A stretch of DNA of 16,011 nucleotides from Dehalococcoidia bacterium (GTDB lineage: Bacteria; Chloroflexota; Dehalococcoidia; GIF9; AB-539-J10). The stretch's first letter is position 1. The number at the start of each line of letters is the position of its first letter. Position numbers and translations under genes: made by a program. Shown here piece by piece: positions 7,016 to 14,263 of the stretch. Where the stretch lies: contig DAOUTC010000011.1 in NCBI GenBank assembly GCA_030626915.1, positions 1-16,011 of the forward strand, given 5' to 3'. The notes under the pieces are model-generated. The model did no database searches. It had not been told where the DNA came from and saw only the letters and a list, made by a program, of their open reading frames with translations.

Positions 7016-8188
7016 TTGGAAATAGGCAGGTTAAAAACAGAGGTAAAAAATAGGGTAGAAGCACAAAAGCAGGAATTCATTCAGTTGAGCCTTAAAATCC
7101 ATGATAACCCTGAATTAGGTTTCCAAGAGAGAAAGGCATCATCCTGGCTTACCAGTTATCTTGAGGGCAATGGATTCCAAGTAGAGAAATGTGTTGCTGG
7201 TCTACCTACAGCCTTCCGAGCTACATATGGGCAAGGGAGTCCAAGAATTGCCTTGCTTGCTGAGTATGATGCTTTACCTGAAATAGGGCATGGCTGTGGG
7301 CATAATATAATAGCCGCTTCAGCGGTTGGTGCAGCCATAGCTACTAGGCTTGCTGTTGATAATTTGGGAGGCAGCGTTGTAGTTTTAGGTACTCCGGGAG
7401 AGGAGGTTCTTGGTGGCAAGATAGACATGGTTAAAGCAGGTATTTTTGAGGAAGTGGATGTAGCCATGATGGTACATCCTGACACGCACAACTTAGTAAC
7501 CACACAAGCACTTGCTTGCATTTCCTTGGATGTGGAGTTCTTCGGCAAGTCAGCTCACGCTGCTGCTCAGCCTTACGAAGGCATAAATGCTCTTGAGGCT
7601 TTGATTTTAGCTTTTAACTGCATAAATTCATTGCGTCAGCACATAAAGGAAGAAGCGCGCATTCATGGCATAATTACTGATGGTGGTGAAGCGCCCAACA
7701 TAGTGCCTGCTCATAGTGCTGCTAAGTTTCTCGTACGTGCCCCAGATAATAGTTACCTTGGCGAGCTGAAACAAAAGGTCTTAAACTGCTTTAAAGGAGC
7801 GTCTCTAGCCAGTGGAGCCAGGTTAGAGTATAGGTGGGGAGATAGGATTTACGCCCCTATGAAAAATAATATGACTCTAGCTAAGTTATTTAAGCGGAAT
7901 CTGGAATCACTGGGACGCCATACAGAGGTTTTTGACCCTCGTTTTGGTTTTGGCAGCACAGACATGGGCAATGTGAGCCAAGTAGTGTCTAGCATACATC
8001 CTATGGTGGCTATTGCCTCTCCTGAGGTATTGATACATACACCGGAGTTTGCTTCTGCGGCTGCTTCTGAAGCGGGACATAAAGGGCTGTTAGACGCAGC
8101 CAAGGCGATGGCCATGACTGTGGTTGATATTCTTGGCCAACCTAAGATACTGGATGAGATTAAACAGGAGTTTTATAGCCATGATTAG
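7016..8188 (+). CDS. M20 family amidohydrolase/peptidase (AbgB-like)
   Basis: A 390-residue zinc-dependent amidohydrolase of the M20 family, closest in style to p-aminobenzoyl-glutamate hydrolase AbgB and related amidohydrolases. Features: HDNPELGFQE near 29-38, the metal-site segments EYDALPEIGHGCGHN (83-97) and GTPGEE (125-130), MMVHPDTHN (151-159), a central dimerisation domain beginning about 170, and the closing FGFGSTDMGNVSQ with a late IHTPEF histidine. It cleaves an amide bond between an acyl or aryl group and an amino acid; the substrate is unknown. The start is TTG with GGAGG ten bases upstream (7001-7005). Its stop overlaps the next gene by 8 bases, which suggests co-expression with the dehydratase-like proteins. 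No signal peptide. Confidence 0.88.
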   Translation: MEIGRLKTEVKNRVEAQKQEFIQLSLKIHDNPELGFQERKASSWLTSYLEGNGFQVEKCVAGLPTAFRATYGQGSPRIALLAEYDALPEIGHGCGHNIIAASAVGAAIATRLAVDNLGGSVVVLGTPGEEVLGGKIDMVKAGIFEEVDVAMMVHPDTHNLVTTQALACISLDVEFFGKSAHAAAQPYEGINALEALILAFNCINSLRQHIKEEARIHGIITDGGEAPNIVPAHSAAKFLVRAPDNSYLGELKQKVLNCFKGASLASGARLEYRWGDRIYAPMKNNMTLAKLFKRNLESLGRHTEVFDPRFGFGSTDMGNVSQVVSSIHPMVAIASPEVLIHTPEFASAAASEAGHKGLLDAAKAMAMTVVDILGQPKILDEIKQEFYSHD

Positions 8189-9164
8189 AGTAGGTATTCC
8201 ACAAGCTTTGCTTTATTATCAATATTTTCCTATGTGGAAAGCTTTTTTTGGAACACTCGGCGCAGAGGTAGTGGTATCAGCTCCGACTAACAAGACTATA
8301 TTAAATTTAGGTGTCTCACGGGCAGTGGCTGATACTTGTTTGCCGGTAAAGATTTTTCTCGGCCATGTTATCTCTCTAATACAGAAATGTGACTGTATTT
8401 TCGTTCCGGCTGTTACTAGTTTGGGGAAGAAAACTTACAATTGCTCTAAAATTATTGGTTTACCTAATATGACAAGAGCTTTAATCCCAGAATGCCCTAT
8501 AATTTTTGACCCAGAGATAAACCTGGAAAAAGGGCGCTATTATTTATACCAAAATATCTATAAATTGGGACGTAATTTTACCTCTAACCCATTTAAGATC
8601 AAAGAAGCAGTTGAAGATGCTTGGAAAAGCAATTTAGCCTACCAAAACAAAATGTCTGATAAGGGGATTACGCCTCTTGAGGCTATCGATAGGGCGTGCC
8701 AAGGTAAGCAACAATCAACTTTTGATTCTAACCCAGCTCCGTTGCTGACTGTGGCTGTTATTGGGCATCCCTATGTCATCTATGATGACTATCTTAATCA
8801 TCGTATGATTTCCCGGTTGCAAGCAATGGGAGCTAAAATCCTCCTCCCAGAAATGGTGCCCAGGAGTGCGCTTGATGCTGCAGCAAGAAGGTTGGTAGGT
8901 GAGCCTCATTGGTCATTTGAAATCGATATTATTGGTGCTGGGGAATATTATTTAGAAAATAAAGTGGATGGTCTTATAAACCTCTCAGTCTTTGGTTGTG
9001 GTCCTGATTCAATGATGGTAAGCTTTGTAGAACACCGGGCTAAAGAACTTAAAATTCCCTTTTTACATCTCAGTTTAGATGAGCATACCAGTGAAGGTGG
9101 GTTGGTTACTCGCTTGGAAGCCTTCCTTGATATGATCAAACGGAGGCAAAGGATATGGGTGTAG
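8181..9164 (+). CDS. 2-hydroxyacyl-CoA dehydratase-related protein (DUF2229 type)
   Basis: A 327-residue protein of the 2-hydroxyacyl-CoA dehydratase/DUF2229 group, recognised by IRVGIPQALLYYQYFPMWKAF at the start, LGVSRAVADTCLPVKIFLGH (44-62, C53) and the C-terminal LSLDEHTSEGGLVTRLEAFLD. C70, C72 and C88 are further possible Fe-S ligands. Members occur in, or fused to, HgdC/BcrA-like activases; most have no assigned substrate. The frame is open from 8124, but the ATG at 8181 has AGGAG ten bases ahead and matches the family N-terminus. It overlaps the amidohydrolase by 8 bases and the next paralog by 10. Clearly paralogous to the following gene (see LGV-x5-7-CLP and TRLEAF in both). Likely cytosolic and oxygen-sensitive, by family. 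Confidence 0.83.
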   Translation: MIRVGIPQALLYYQYFPMWKAFFGTLGAEVVVSAPTNKTILNLGVSRAVADTCLPVKIFLGHVISLIQKCDCIFVPAVTSLGKKTYNCSKIIGLPNMTRALIPECPIIFDPEINLEKGRYYLYQNIYKLGRNFTSNPFKIKEAVEDAWKSNLAYQNKMSDKGITPLEAIDRACQGKQQSTFDSNPAPLLTVAVIGHPYVIYDDYLNHRMISRLQAMGAKILLPEMVPRSALDAAARRLVGEPHWSFEIDIIGAGEYYLENKVDGLINLSVFGCGPDSMMVSFVEHRAKELKIPFLHLSLDEHTSEGGLVTRLEAFLDMIKRRQRIWV

Positions 9165-10255
9165 GTATACCTCATTTTGGCAATGTCTATATACCTGTAA
9201 AAGCTATGGCTCAGAGGCTAGGTGCTACTGATACGGACCTTATAATCCCCCCGTCAATGACTCAAAAAACCTTAGACCTCGGGGTTAAATATTCACCAAC
9301 GGAGGCTTGCTTACCCTATAAACTTACCTTGGGCAGTTTAATTGAAACCTGTGAACTAGGGGCAGATATTTTGATTCAGGCAAGAGGCACTGGCATCTGT
9401 CGATTAGGCTACTATGCCAAGGGCCAGGAACAAATGCTCCTTGACTTAGGCTATAATGCACGCTTCCTTACTATTGATGTATCTCACCATAAGTTTAAAA
9501 GCATTCTGCAGCTCATAAAGGATATGACTAATAATGCTCCGTGGCCTAAAATTATCGCAGCATTTTTCTTTGGCATAAGTAAGCTAGTTGCTCTGGATAA
9601 AATAGAAAGGGTAGTCCAGAAGGTACGGCCAGTGGAATGGGAAAAGGGGATGGCTAGCCGAATCTATCGAGAAGCTATCAAAGCTATCGATGAAGCAGCA
9701 GAGTGCAAGACAGTAAAAAGAGTGAGTAAAGAATACATTGATAAGTTAAATAAGGTTCCTAAGAATGATAAAGCTGAGCTAATTAAGGTTGGCATAGTGG
9801 GTGAAATCTATGTTGTTATAGAGCCCTTTGCTAATATGGATATAGAAGTGGAGTTAGGCAAATTAGGAGTGGAGGTTGAGCGAACGATGACTCTTTCCCG
9901 CTGGGTCGAATATAGTCTTTTTCTTAACTACTTAGGTATAAATGAATGGAGGAAGGTTCATAAATTAGCCAGGCCTTACGTTGACCACGATGTCGGTGGT
10001 GATGGCTGGGAATCAGTGGGTGAGAAAGTGCTTTACTCCCGGAAGGGATATGATGGTGTGATCCATCTAGCACCTTTTACCTGTATGCCTGAGATAGTGG
10101 CTCAGAATATTATGCCCTCAACCAGGGAGGATATACCTGTGCTTGCTGTTATTTGCGATGAACAGCTAGGTAAGCAGGGAATGCTGACCAGGCTTGAGGC
10201 TTTTGTAGACCTGCTAAGTTTCAGAAGAAGGAGACGAAATGGCGCCAGAGTTTGA
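9155..10255 (+). CDS. 2-hydroxyacyl-CoA dehydratase-like protein (second paralog)
   Basis: A 366-residue paralog of the preceding gene. Shared elements are the opening GIPHFGNVYIPVKAMAQRLGA, LDLGVKYSPTEACLPYKLTLG (41-60, C52), GTGICRLGYYAKGQEQMLLDLGY (78-100, C82), APFTCMPEIV and the ending DEQLGKQGMLTRLEAFVDLL. The GxCRxGxY element is typical of subunits that hold a 4Fe-4S cluster in dehydratase/benzoyl-CoA-reductase-like enzymes. With the upstream paralog it may form a heterodimer that receives an electron from the activase at 10456-11418; this is inference from family and operon. The ATG at 9155 follows GGAGG by about 9 bases. Its last 17 bases overlap the small membrane-protein gene. The reaction is unknown. 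Confidence 0.85.
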   Translation: MGVGIPHFGNVYIPVKAMAQRLGATDTDLIIPPSMTQKTLDLGVKYSPTEACLPYKLTLGSLIETCELGADILIQARGTGICRLGYYAKGQEQMLLDLGYNARFLTIDVSHHKFKSILQLIKDMTNNAPWPKIIAAFFFGISKLVALDKIERVVQKVRPVEWEKGMASRIYREAIKAIDEAAECKTVKRVSKEYIDKLNKVPKNDKAELIKVGIVGEIYVVIEPFANMDIEVELGKLGVEVERTMTLSRWVEYSLFLNYLGINEWRKVHKLARPYVDHDVGGDGWESVGEKVLYSRKGYDGVIHLAPFTCMPEIVAQNIMPSTREDIPVLAVICDEQLGKQGMLTRLEAFVDLLSFRRRRRNGARV

Positions 10256-10448
10256 AGTAATAAATAAGTTTATCAGAAGTAAACAAATGATACTATTCTT
10301 TATTCTTTTGGCAATCGTTTCAACTTTATTTCATCCCATTTTGGGTTTAAGGCGAAAAAGAGCTCTAGAATTACAAGAGAGCATTAAAAATTCTGCTCGT
10401 GGCAGATTTGAAAGCTTTGGTGGAACATCTCTTAAAGGAGTGGAATAA
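10239..10448 (+). CDS. Small single-pass membrane protein, unknown
   Basis: A 69-residue open frame not recognised as any family. It has an excellent ribosome-binding site (AAGGAG, 5 bases before the ATG) inside the end of the previous gene. Residues about 17-36 (MILFFILLAIVSTLFHPILG) are a hydrophobic membrane segment followed by RRKRALELQ, a positive flank placing the C-terminus inside by the positive-inside rule. The C-terminal third is polar. It lies between the dehydratase-like pair and their probable activase, so it could anchor or regulate that complex; this is a guess. Its end overlaps a possible GTG start (10399) of the next gene. It might be a chance frame, but the ribosome-binding site and spacing favour a real gene. 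Confidence 0.6.
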   Translation: MAPEFEVINKFIRSKQMILFFILLAIVSTLFHPILGLRRKRALELQESIKNSARGRFESFGGTSLKGVE

Positions 10449-10455
10449 AGAAAAT

Positions 10456-11418
10456 ATGAAAACTTATCTTGGCATTGATGTTGGTTCGGTTACCACTAAA
10501 TTAGCTTTGCTTGATGAAAGCAATGAGATATTAGCATCCACTTATTTACAAACTCAAGGTAACCCGGTTGATATGATAAAGCAGGGGTTGGAAGAGGTGA
10601 AGAAACAGATACCCCTTGAAGCTGAGATTTGTGGTGTAGCCACTACAGGGAGTGGCAGGGCACTGGCTGGCGTTATGGTTAGTGCGGATTTGGTAAAAAA
10701 TGAAATTACTGCGCATGCCGTTGCTGCTATGCACTGCGTACCAGAGGTGCAAACTGTTTTCGAAATTGGAGGTCAGGATAGCAAAATTATCATAATTCGT
10801 GATGGCGTGGTTATAGACTTTGGCATGAACTCAGTATGTGCTGCTGGCACTGGTAGCTTTCTTGAGCATCAAGCTGAACGTCTAAATATAAAAATTGAGG
10901 ACTTTGGAGAATATGCCCTAAGAAGCAAAAACCCGGCGCGTATTGCTGGGCGATGCACTGTATTCGCTGAGTCAGACATGATTCATAAGCAGCAAATGGG
11001 TTATCCCATCGATGATATCATCTATGGTCTATCCCAGGCCTTGGTACGCAATTATCTAAACAATGTTGCTTTAGGTAAGGAAATTCGGCCTAAATTGGTA
11101 TTTCAAGGTGGTGTTGCCTTCAATAAAGGAATAATCAAGGCAATTAATGAAACTTTCCATACAGAAGTTTATGTTCCTCCTCACAATGAACTTATGGGTG
11201 CCATTGGAGCTGCTATGTTGGTACGTGAAGAAATGAAGAATGATGGGCATAGAACAAAATTTAAGGGATTTGGTGTTAGCCAAATAGAATTCCAAGTGTC
11301 CTCTTTTATATGTAAAGCTTGCCCCAACTTATGTGAAATTTCTCAAATTTCTGCTAATGGCAAAGTTTTGGCTAGATGGGGAGGACGCTGTGACATGTGG
11401 GAAAGAGTAGAAAAGTAA
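10456..11418 (+). CDS. BadF/BadG/BcrA/HgdC-type ATPase, dehydratase activase
   Basis: A 320-residue ATP-dependent activator. In the family a homodimer holding one 4Fe-4S cluster between subunits uses ATP hydrolysis to inject one low-potential electron into a dehydratase. ASKHA-fold motifs: YLGIDVGSVTTK (4-15), ATTGSGR (62-68), FEIGGQDSKI (102-111), then SVCAAGTGSFLEHQAERL (126-143, ligand C128) and GRCTVFAESDMIH (166-178, second ligand C167), and FQGGVAFNKG. A C-terminal tail adds C286, C289, C293 and C312 (CKACPNLCEI and GGRCDMW), a motif also seen in large activase/DUF2229 fusion proteins. The ATG at 10456 gives the family N-terminus; AAAGGAG lies 15 bases ahead, which is far. A GTG at 10399 would add 19 residues and overlap the small gene. 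Stop abuts trxB. Confidence 0.9.
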   Translation: MKTYLGIDVGSVTTKLALLDESNEILASTYLQTQGNPVDMIKQGLEEVKKQIPLEAEICGVATTGSGRALAGVMVSADLVKNEITAHAVAAMHCVPEVQTVFEIGGQDSKIIIIRDGVVIDFGMNSVCAAGTGSFLEHQAERLNIKIEDFGEYALRSKNPARIAGRCTVFAESDMIHKQQMGYPIDDIIYGLSQALVRNYLNNVALGKEIRPKLVFQGGVAFNKGIIKAINETFHTEVYVPPHNELMGAIGAAMLVREEMKNDGHRTKFKGFGVSQIEFQVSSFICKACPNLCEISQISANGKVLARWGGRCDMWERVEK

Positions 11419-12339
11419 ATGAGTAAAAGTTATCAGATAATTGTCATTGGTGGTGGGCCTGCTGGGCTTACCGCTGGTTTATATTGTGCCCGCTCAGAGC
11501 TTGATGCCTTGCTTATTGAAAGGGGAGTAATAGGTGGGCAGATAACTTACGCTGATTGGGTAGAGAATTTCCCCGGCTTTCCTCAAGGGATTTCTGGCAT
11601 TGAGCTAGGGCAGCTTATGCACCGGCAAGCTACTAACTATGGATTGCAAACTTTACTTGCTGAGGTCACTGGCTTAGTCCCTCACCAGAGACATAACTTG
11701 GTCACTACCAGCGAAGATGATTTTATTGCTGAATCGGTGATTATTGCTTCTGGTTCGCGATTCCGAAAATTAGGAGTCCCTGGGGAGGCTGAACTTCTAG
11801 GCAAAGGTGTTTCCTATTGTGCTACCTGTGATGGACCTTTGTTCAAGGACAAAGTAGTAGCTGTAATAGGAGGTGGAGATGCTGCCCTTACTGAGGCTCT
11901 TTATCTGAGTAAGTTTGCCTCTTCAGTTAAAGTCATCCATCGTCGCAGTCAACTTCGAGCCGGAGATATACTCCAAAGAAGAGCCAAGATGGAGCCAAAG
12001 GTGGAGTTTATTTGGGACGCTATAGTGACCCAGATAGAAGGTGATGGAGCAGTAAATCAACTCAGGCTTAAAAGCACAAAAGATGATACAATATCAGTGT
12101 TGCCAGTGGCGGGCGTTTTTATCGCTATTGGCTTGGAACCCAATACTAGCTATTTGCAGGGAGTTGTTCCTCTGGATAAAGAAGGTTACATAATCACTAA
12201 TGAAGTAATGGAAACAGGGATATCGGGAATATTTGCTGCTGGGGGTGTTCGTCATAATTCAGCCAGGCAGGCGATAACTGCTTCTGGGGATGGTGCTACT
12301 GCTGCTGTATTGGTGGAAAGATTTTTAAGTTTACCCTGA
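11419..12339 (+). CDS. trxB: Thioredoxin reductase
   Basis: A 306-residue NADPH-dependent flavoenzyme that reduces thioredoxin. FAD-binding GGGPAGLTAGLYCARS (11-26), redox-active CATC (C134, C137), NADPH-binding GGGDAALTEA (151-160) with HRRSQLRA (174-181), and the FAD-closing segment GIFAAGGVR are all present. The ATG follows the activase stop directly (zero gap), so it is read as part of the same operon. Its link to the activase may be electron supply or redox protection, or only co-location. The stop codon TGA lies inside a short GC-rich repeat (12333-12355). No thioredoxin gene is visible in the window. Confidence 0.95.
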   Translation: MSKSYQIIVIGGGPAGLTAGLYCARSELDALLIERGVIGGQITYADWVENFPGFPQGISGIELGQLMHRQATNYGLQTLLAEVTGLVPHQRHNLVTTSEDDFIAESVIIASGSRFRKLGVPGEAELLGKGVSYCATCDGPLFKDKVVAVIGGGDAALTEALYLSKFASSVKVIHRRSQLRAGDILQRRAKMEPKVEFIWDAIVTQIEGDGAVNQLRLKSTKDDTISVLPVAGVFIAIGLEPNTSYLQGVVPLDKEGYIITNEVMETGISGIFAAGGVRHNSARQAITASGDGATAAVLVERFLSLP

Positions 12340-12355
12340 GCGATAGCGAAGGGTC
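12333..12355 (+). repeat. Degenerate palindromic intergenic repeat, copy 1
   Basis: ACCCT-GA-GC-GATA-GC-GA-AGGGT folds as a hairpin with a symmetric GA/GA internal loop, and a T tract (12362-12367) follows seven bases later. GCGATAGCGAAGGGTC (12340-12355) matches 14242-14257 at 13 of 16 bases by eye. It contains the trxB stop. It could be a weak terminator or a decayed member of a dispersed GC-rich repeat family. Confidence 0.45.
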
Positions 12356-12398
12356 TCTAGATTTTTTGTCTGTGGCTCAGAGTGATAACGGGAGGAGA

Positions 12399-12848
12399 AT
12401 GAAAGTCATTTTCTTAAAGGATATTCCTGGGAAAGGAGAAGCTGGGGAGATAAAGGAGGTGGCAAAAGGCTATGCCAGGAATTTCCTTTTACCACAGGGT
12501 TTAGTCTTGGCAGCTACGCCAGCAGCTATAAAGCAAGTGAAGTCGGAGCTTCGAAAGGGAGGAGTCCAGGAAGTTCTTGACGAAGCTAAGCTGGTTGAGC
12601 TAGCAAAGCAAATTGAGGGACAGGAAGTCCACTTTGAGGCTCGTGTAGGTGCTGGGGACCGCTTATTTGGTTCTATTACTGCTGCTAACATAGCCGAGGA
12701 ATTAAGTCAAACCATAGGTTCCTCCATTGATAGAAGGAAGATAGATATAGATAAACCTTTGCATCAAGCAGGCAGCCACGAGGTAGCGGTTAAGTTAGCT
12801 AAAGATTTAAAGCCACGGATTAAAGTAGTTATTGAGAAGAAGGCTTAA
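12399..12848 (+). CDS. rplI: 50S ribosomal protein L9
   Basis: A 149-residue L9, the family length, which binds 23S rRNA and helps keep translational fidelity. The N-terminal domain MKVIFLKDIPGKGEAGEIKEV with GYARNFLLPQGLVLAAT is diagnostic; a central helix (about 41-75) leads to the C-terminal domain with LFGSITAANIAEEL. The frame is open from a TTG at 12366, but the ATG at 12399 with GGAGG just upstream gives the family start. dnaB follows after only 2 bases, the conserved rplI-dnaB linkage of bacteria. Confidence 0.96.
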   Translation: MKVIFLKDIPGKGEAGEIKEVAKGYARNFLLPQGLVLAATPAAIKQVKSELRKGGVQEVLDEAKLVELAKQIEGQEVHFEARVGAGDRLFGSITAANIAEELSQTIGSSIDRRKIDIDKPLHQAGSHEVAVKLAKDLKPRIKVVIEKKA

Positions 12849-12850
12849 AC

Positions 12851-14227
12851 ATGGCACAGGAAAAATCACCACCACGTGACATTGAAGCAGAAGAGGCCGT
12901 AATTGGTTCCTTACTTATTGACCCCGAGGCTATATTAAAAGTAGCTATCTTTCTTAAACCTGAGGACTTTTTCTCAGAAACAAACCAACAGGTTTATCAA
13001 GCCTGCCTCTCCCTTTATCAGCGTAACGAGGTTATAAATCAGATTACTGTAGCTCATGAACTGATGCGTCAGAACAGGCTAGAGCAGGTTGGCGGCGCTG
13101 CCTATCTAAGCCATTTAATATCTATAGTGCCCACATCCTTACATATTGAACATTATGCGCAGATAGTGTCTAACATGTCAGTGATGCGGCGATTGGTCAC
13201 CGCTGCGGGACAGATTGCTGCTATTGGCTATGAAGCTGGCCCGGATATTGAAGCTAGTCTCAGTAAAGCCGAGGATATCCTTTTTCAAATGCGGACGAGA
13301 GAGGGCTATCGGGGTCTCGTTCCAATTCGTGACGCTCTGGGCCAATACTTCGAGGAGGCTGGACAGCCTGTTATATCTCAGGAAAGTGAGAAAGCCCGTG
13401 TTCTAACCGGTTTTATCGGTTTGGATGATTTGCTAGGTGGGTTGCAGAGGTCTGACTTAATTGTTTTGGCTGCTAGACCTAGCTTGGGCAAAACCAGCCT
13501 AGCTCTAAATATTGCTAGAAATGTTGCTGTTGACCAAAAGGCCTGTGTGGCTCTATTTAGCTTAGAAATGGCACGAGAGTCAGTGGTTCAGCGCCTTTTG
13601 GCTAGTGAATCGGGAGTAGATTCCAAGCTTGTGCGTTTAGGGCGTTTTAATGAGAAGGATGAAATGAGAATAATGGAGGCTAGTGGCGTACTGTCCGAGG
13701 CACCACTCTACGTTGATGATTCACCTCAGCTCCGAACTATAGATATAAGGAGCAAAGCGCGGAGGCTTCATTTTGAGCGCAATGTTGATTTAATAATTGT
13801 TGATTATATACAACTAATACAAGGTGAGGGCAGAAATGAGATGCGTGTCCAAGAGCTCAGTCGTATAACCCGTTCCTTAAAAATGCTGTCCAGGGAATTA
13901 AATGTGCCTGTGTTGGCTATATCTCAACTTAGCCGGGCTGTAGAATGGCGACCTTCTCATATACCTCAGCTTGCTGACTTGCGTGAAAGCGGCACCATTG
14001 AGCAGGATGCTGATGTAGTTCTTTTTATCTATAGAGATGATGCGTATTTTACTGCAGAAGAATGGAGTAAACTACACGATATTGAGAAGGAACCATATCC
14101 CCGCGGCATTGCTGATATAATTATAGCTAAGCACCGCAATGGCCCTTTAGGGCGAACCAAGCTGCACTTCCTGAATAGAATTGTTAAGTTTGAAAATATG
14201 GAGACCGAGCTAATCTCAGCTTCTTAA
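12851..14227 (+). CDS. dnaB: Replicative DNA helicase
   Basis: A 458-residue hexameric 5'-3' helicase that unwinds DNA at the fork. N-terminal DnaB domain (about 8-110) with PRDIEAEEAVIGSLL; linker; RecA-like motor with Walker A ARPSLGKTS (208-216), SLEMARE (237-243), Walker B LIIVDYIQLI (314-323), then ISQLSRAVEWRP and ADLRESGTIEQDADVVLFIYR (375-395) and AKHRNGPLG near the end. Length and motifs are normal and there is no intein. AAGG precedes the ATG by about eight bases; the gene starts 2 bases after rplI. Downstream DnaD and DnaC-like genes suggest a DnaB loader module in one operon. Confidence 0.96.
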   Translation: MAQEKSPPRDIEAEEAVIGSLLIDPEAILKVAIFLKPEDFFSETNQQVYQACLSLYQRNEVINQITVAHELMRQNRLEQVGGAAYLSHLISIVPTSLHIEHYAQIVSNMSVMRRLVTAAGQIAAIGYEAGPDIEASLSKAEDILFQMRTREGYRGLVPIRDALGQYFEEAGQPVISQESEKARVLTGFIGLDDLLGGLQRSDLIVLAARPSLGKTSLALNIARNVAVDQKACVALFSLEMARESVVQRLLASESGVDSKLVRLGRFNEKDEMRIMEASGVLSEAPLYVDDSPQLRTIDIRSKARRLHFERNVDLIIVDYIQLIQGEGRNEMRVQELSRITRSLKMLSRELNVPVLAISQLSRAVEWRPSHIPQLADLRESGTIEQDADVVLFIYRDDAYFTAEEWSKLHDIEKEPYPRGIADIIIAKHRNGPLGRTKLHFLNRIVKFENMETELISAS

Positions 14228-14230
14228 GTA

Positions 14231-14257
14231 GAGTCATTCCGACAATAGCAAAGGGTC
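14231..14257 (+). repeat. Degenerate intergenic repeat, copy 2
   Basis: The short gap between dnaB and the DnaD gene holds GAGTCATTCC followed by ACAATAGCAAAGGGTC (14242-14257), which matches the copy at 12340-12355 at 13 of 16 bases. It has lost the palindromic pairing of copy 1. AAAGGG within it may serve as a weak ribosome-binding site for the next gene. Confidence 0.35.
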
Positions 14258-14263
14258 ACAAAA

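Noticed and set aside
8124..8180. Longer start for the first dehydratase-like protein
   Set aside because: It would overlap the amidohydrolase by 65 bases. The ATG at 8181 has AGGAG at good spacing and the family N-terminus.
12366..12398. TTG start of L9 at 12366
   Set aside because: L9 proteins begin with MKVIFL; the added residues come from the intergenic repeat region.
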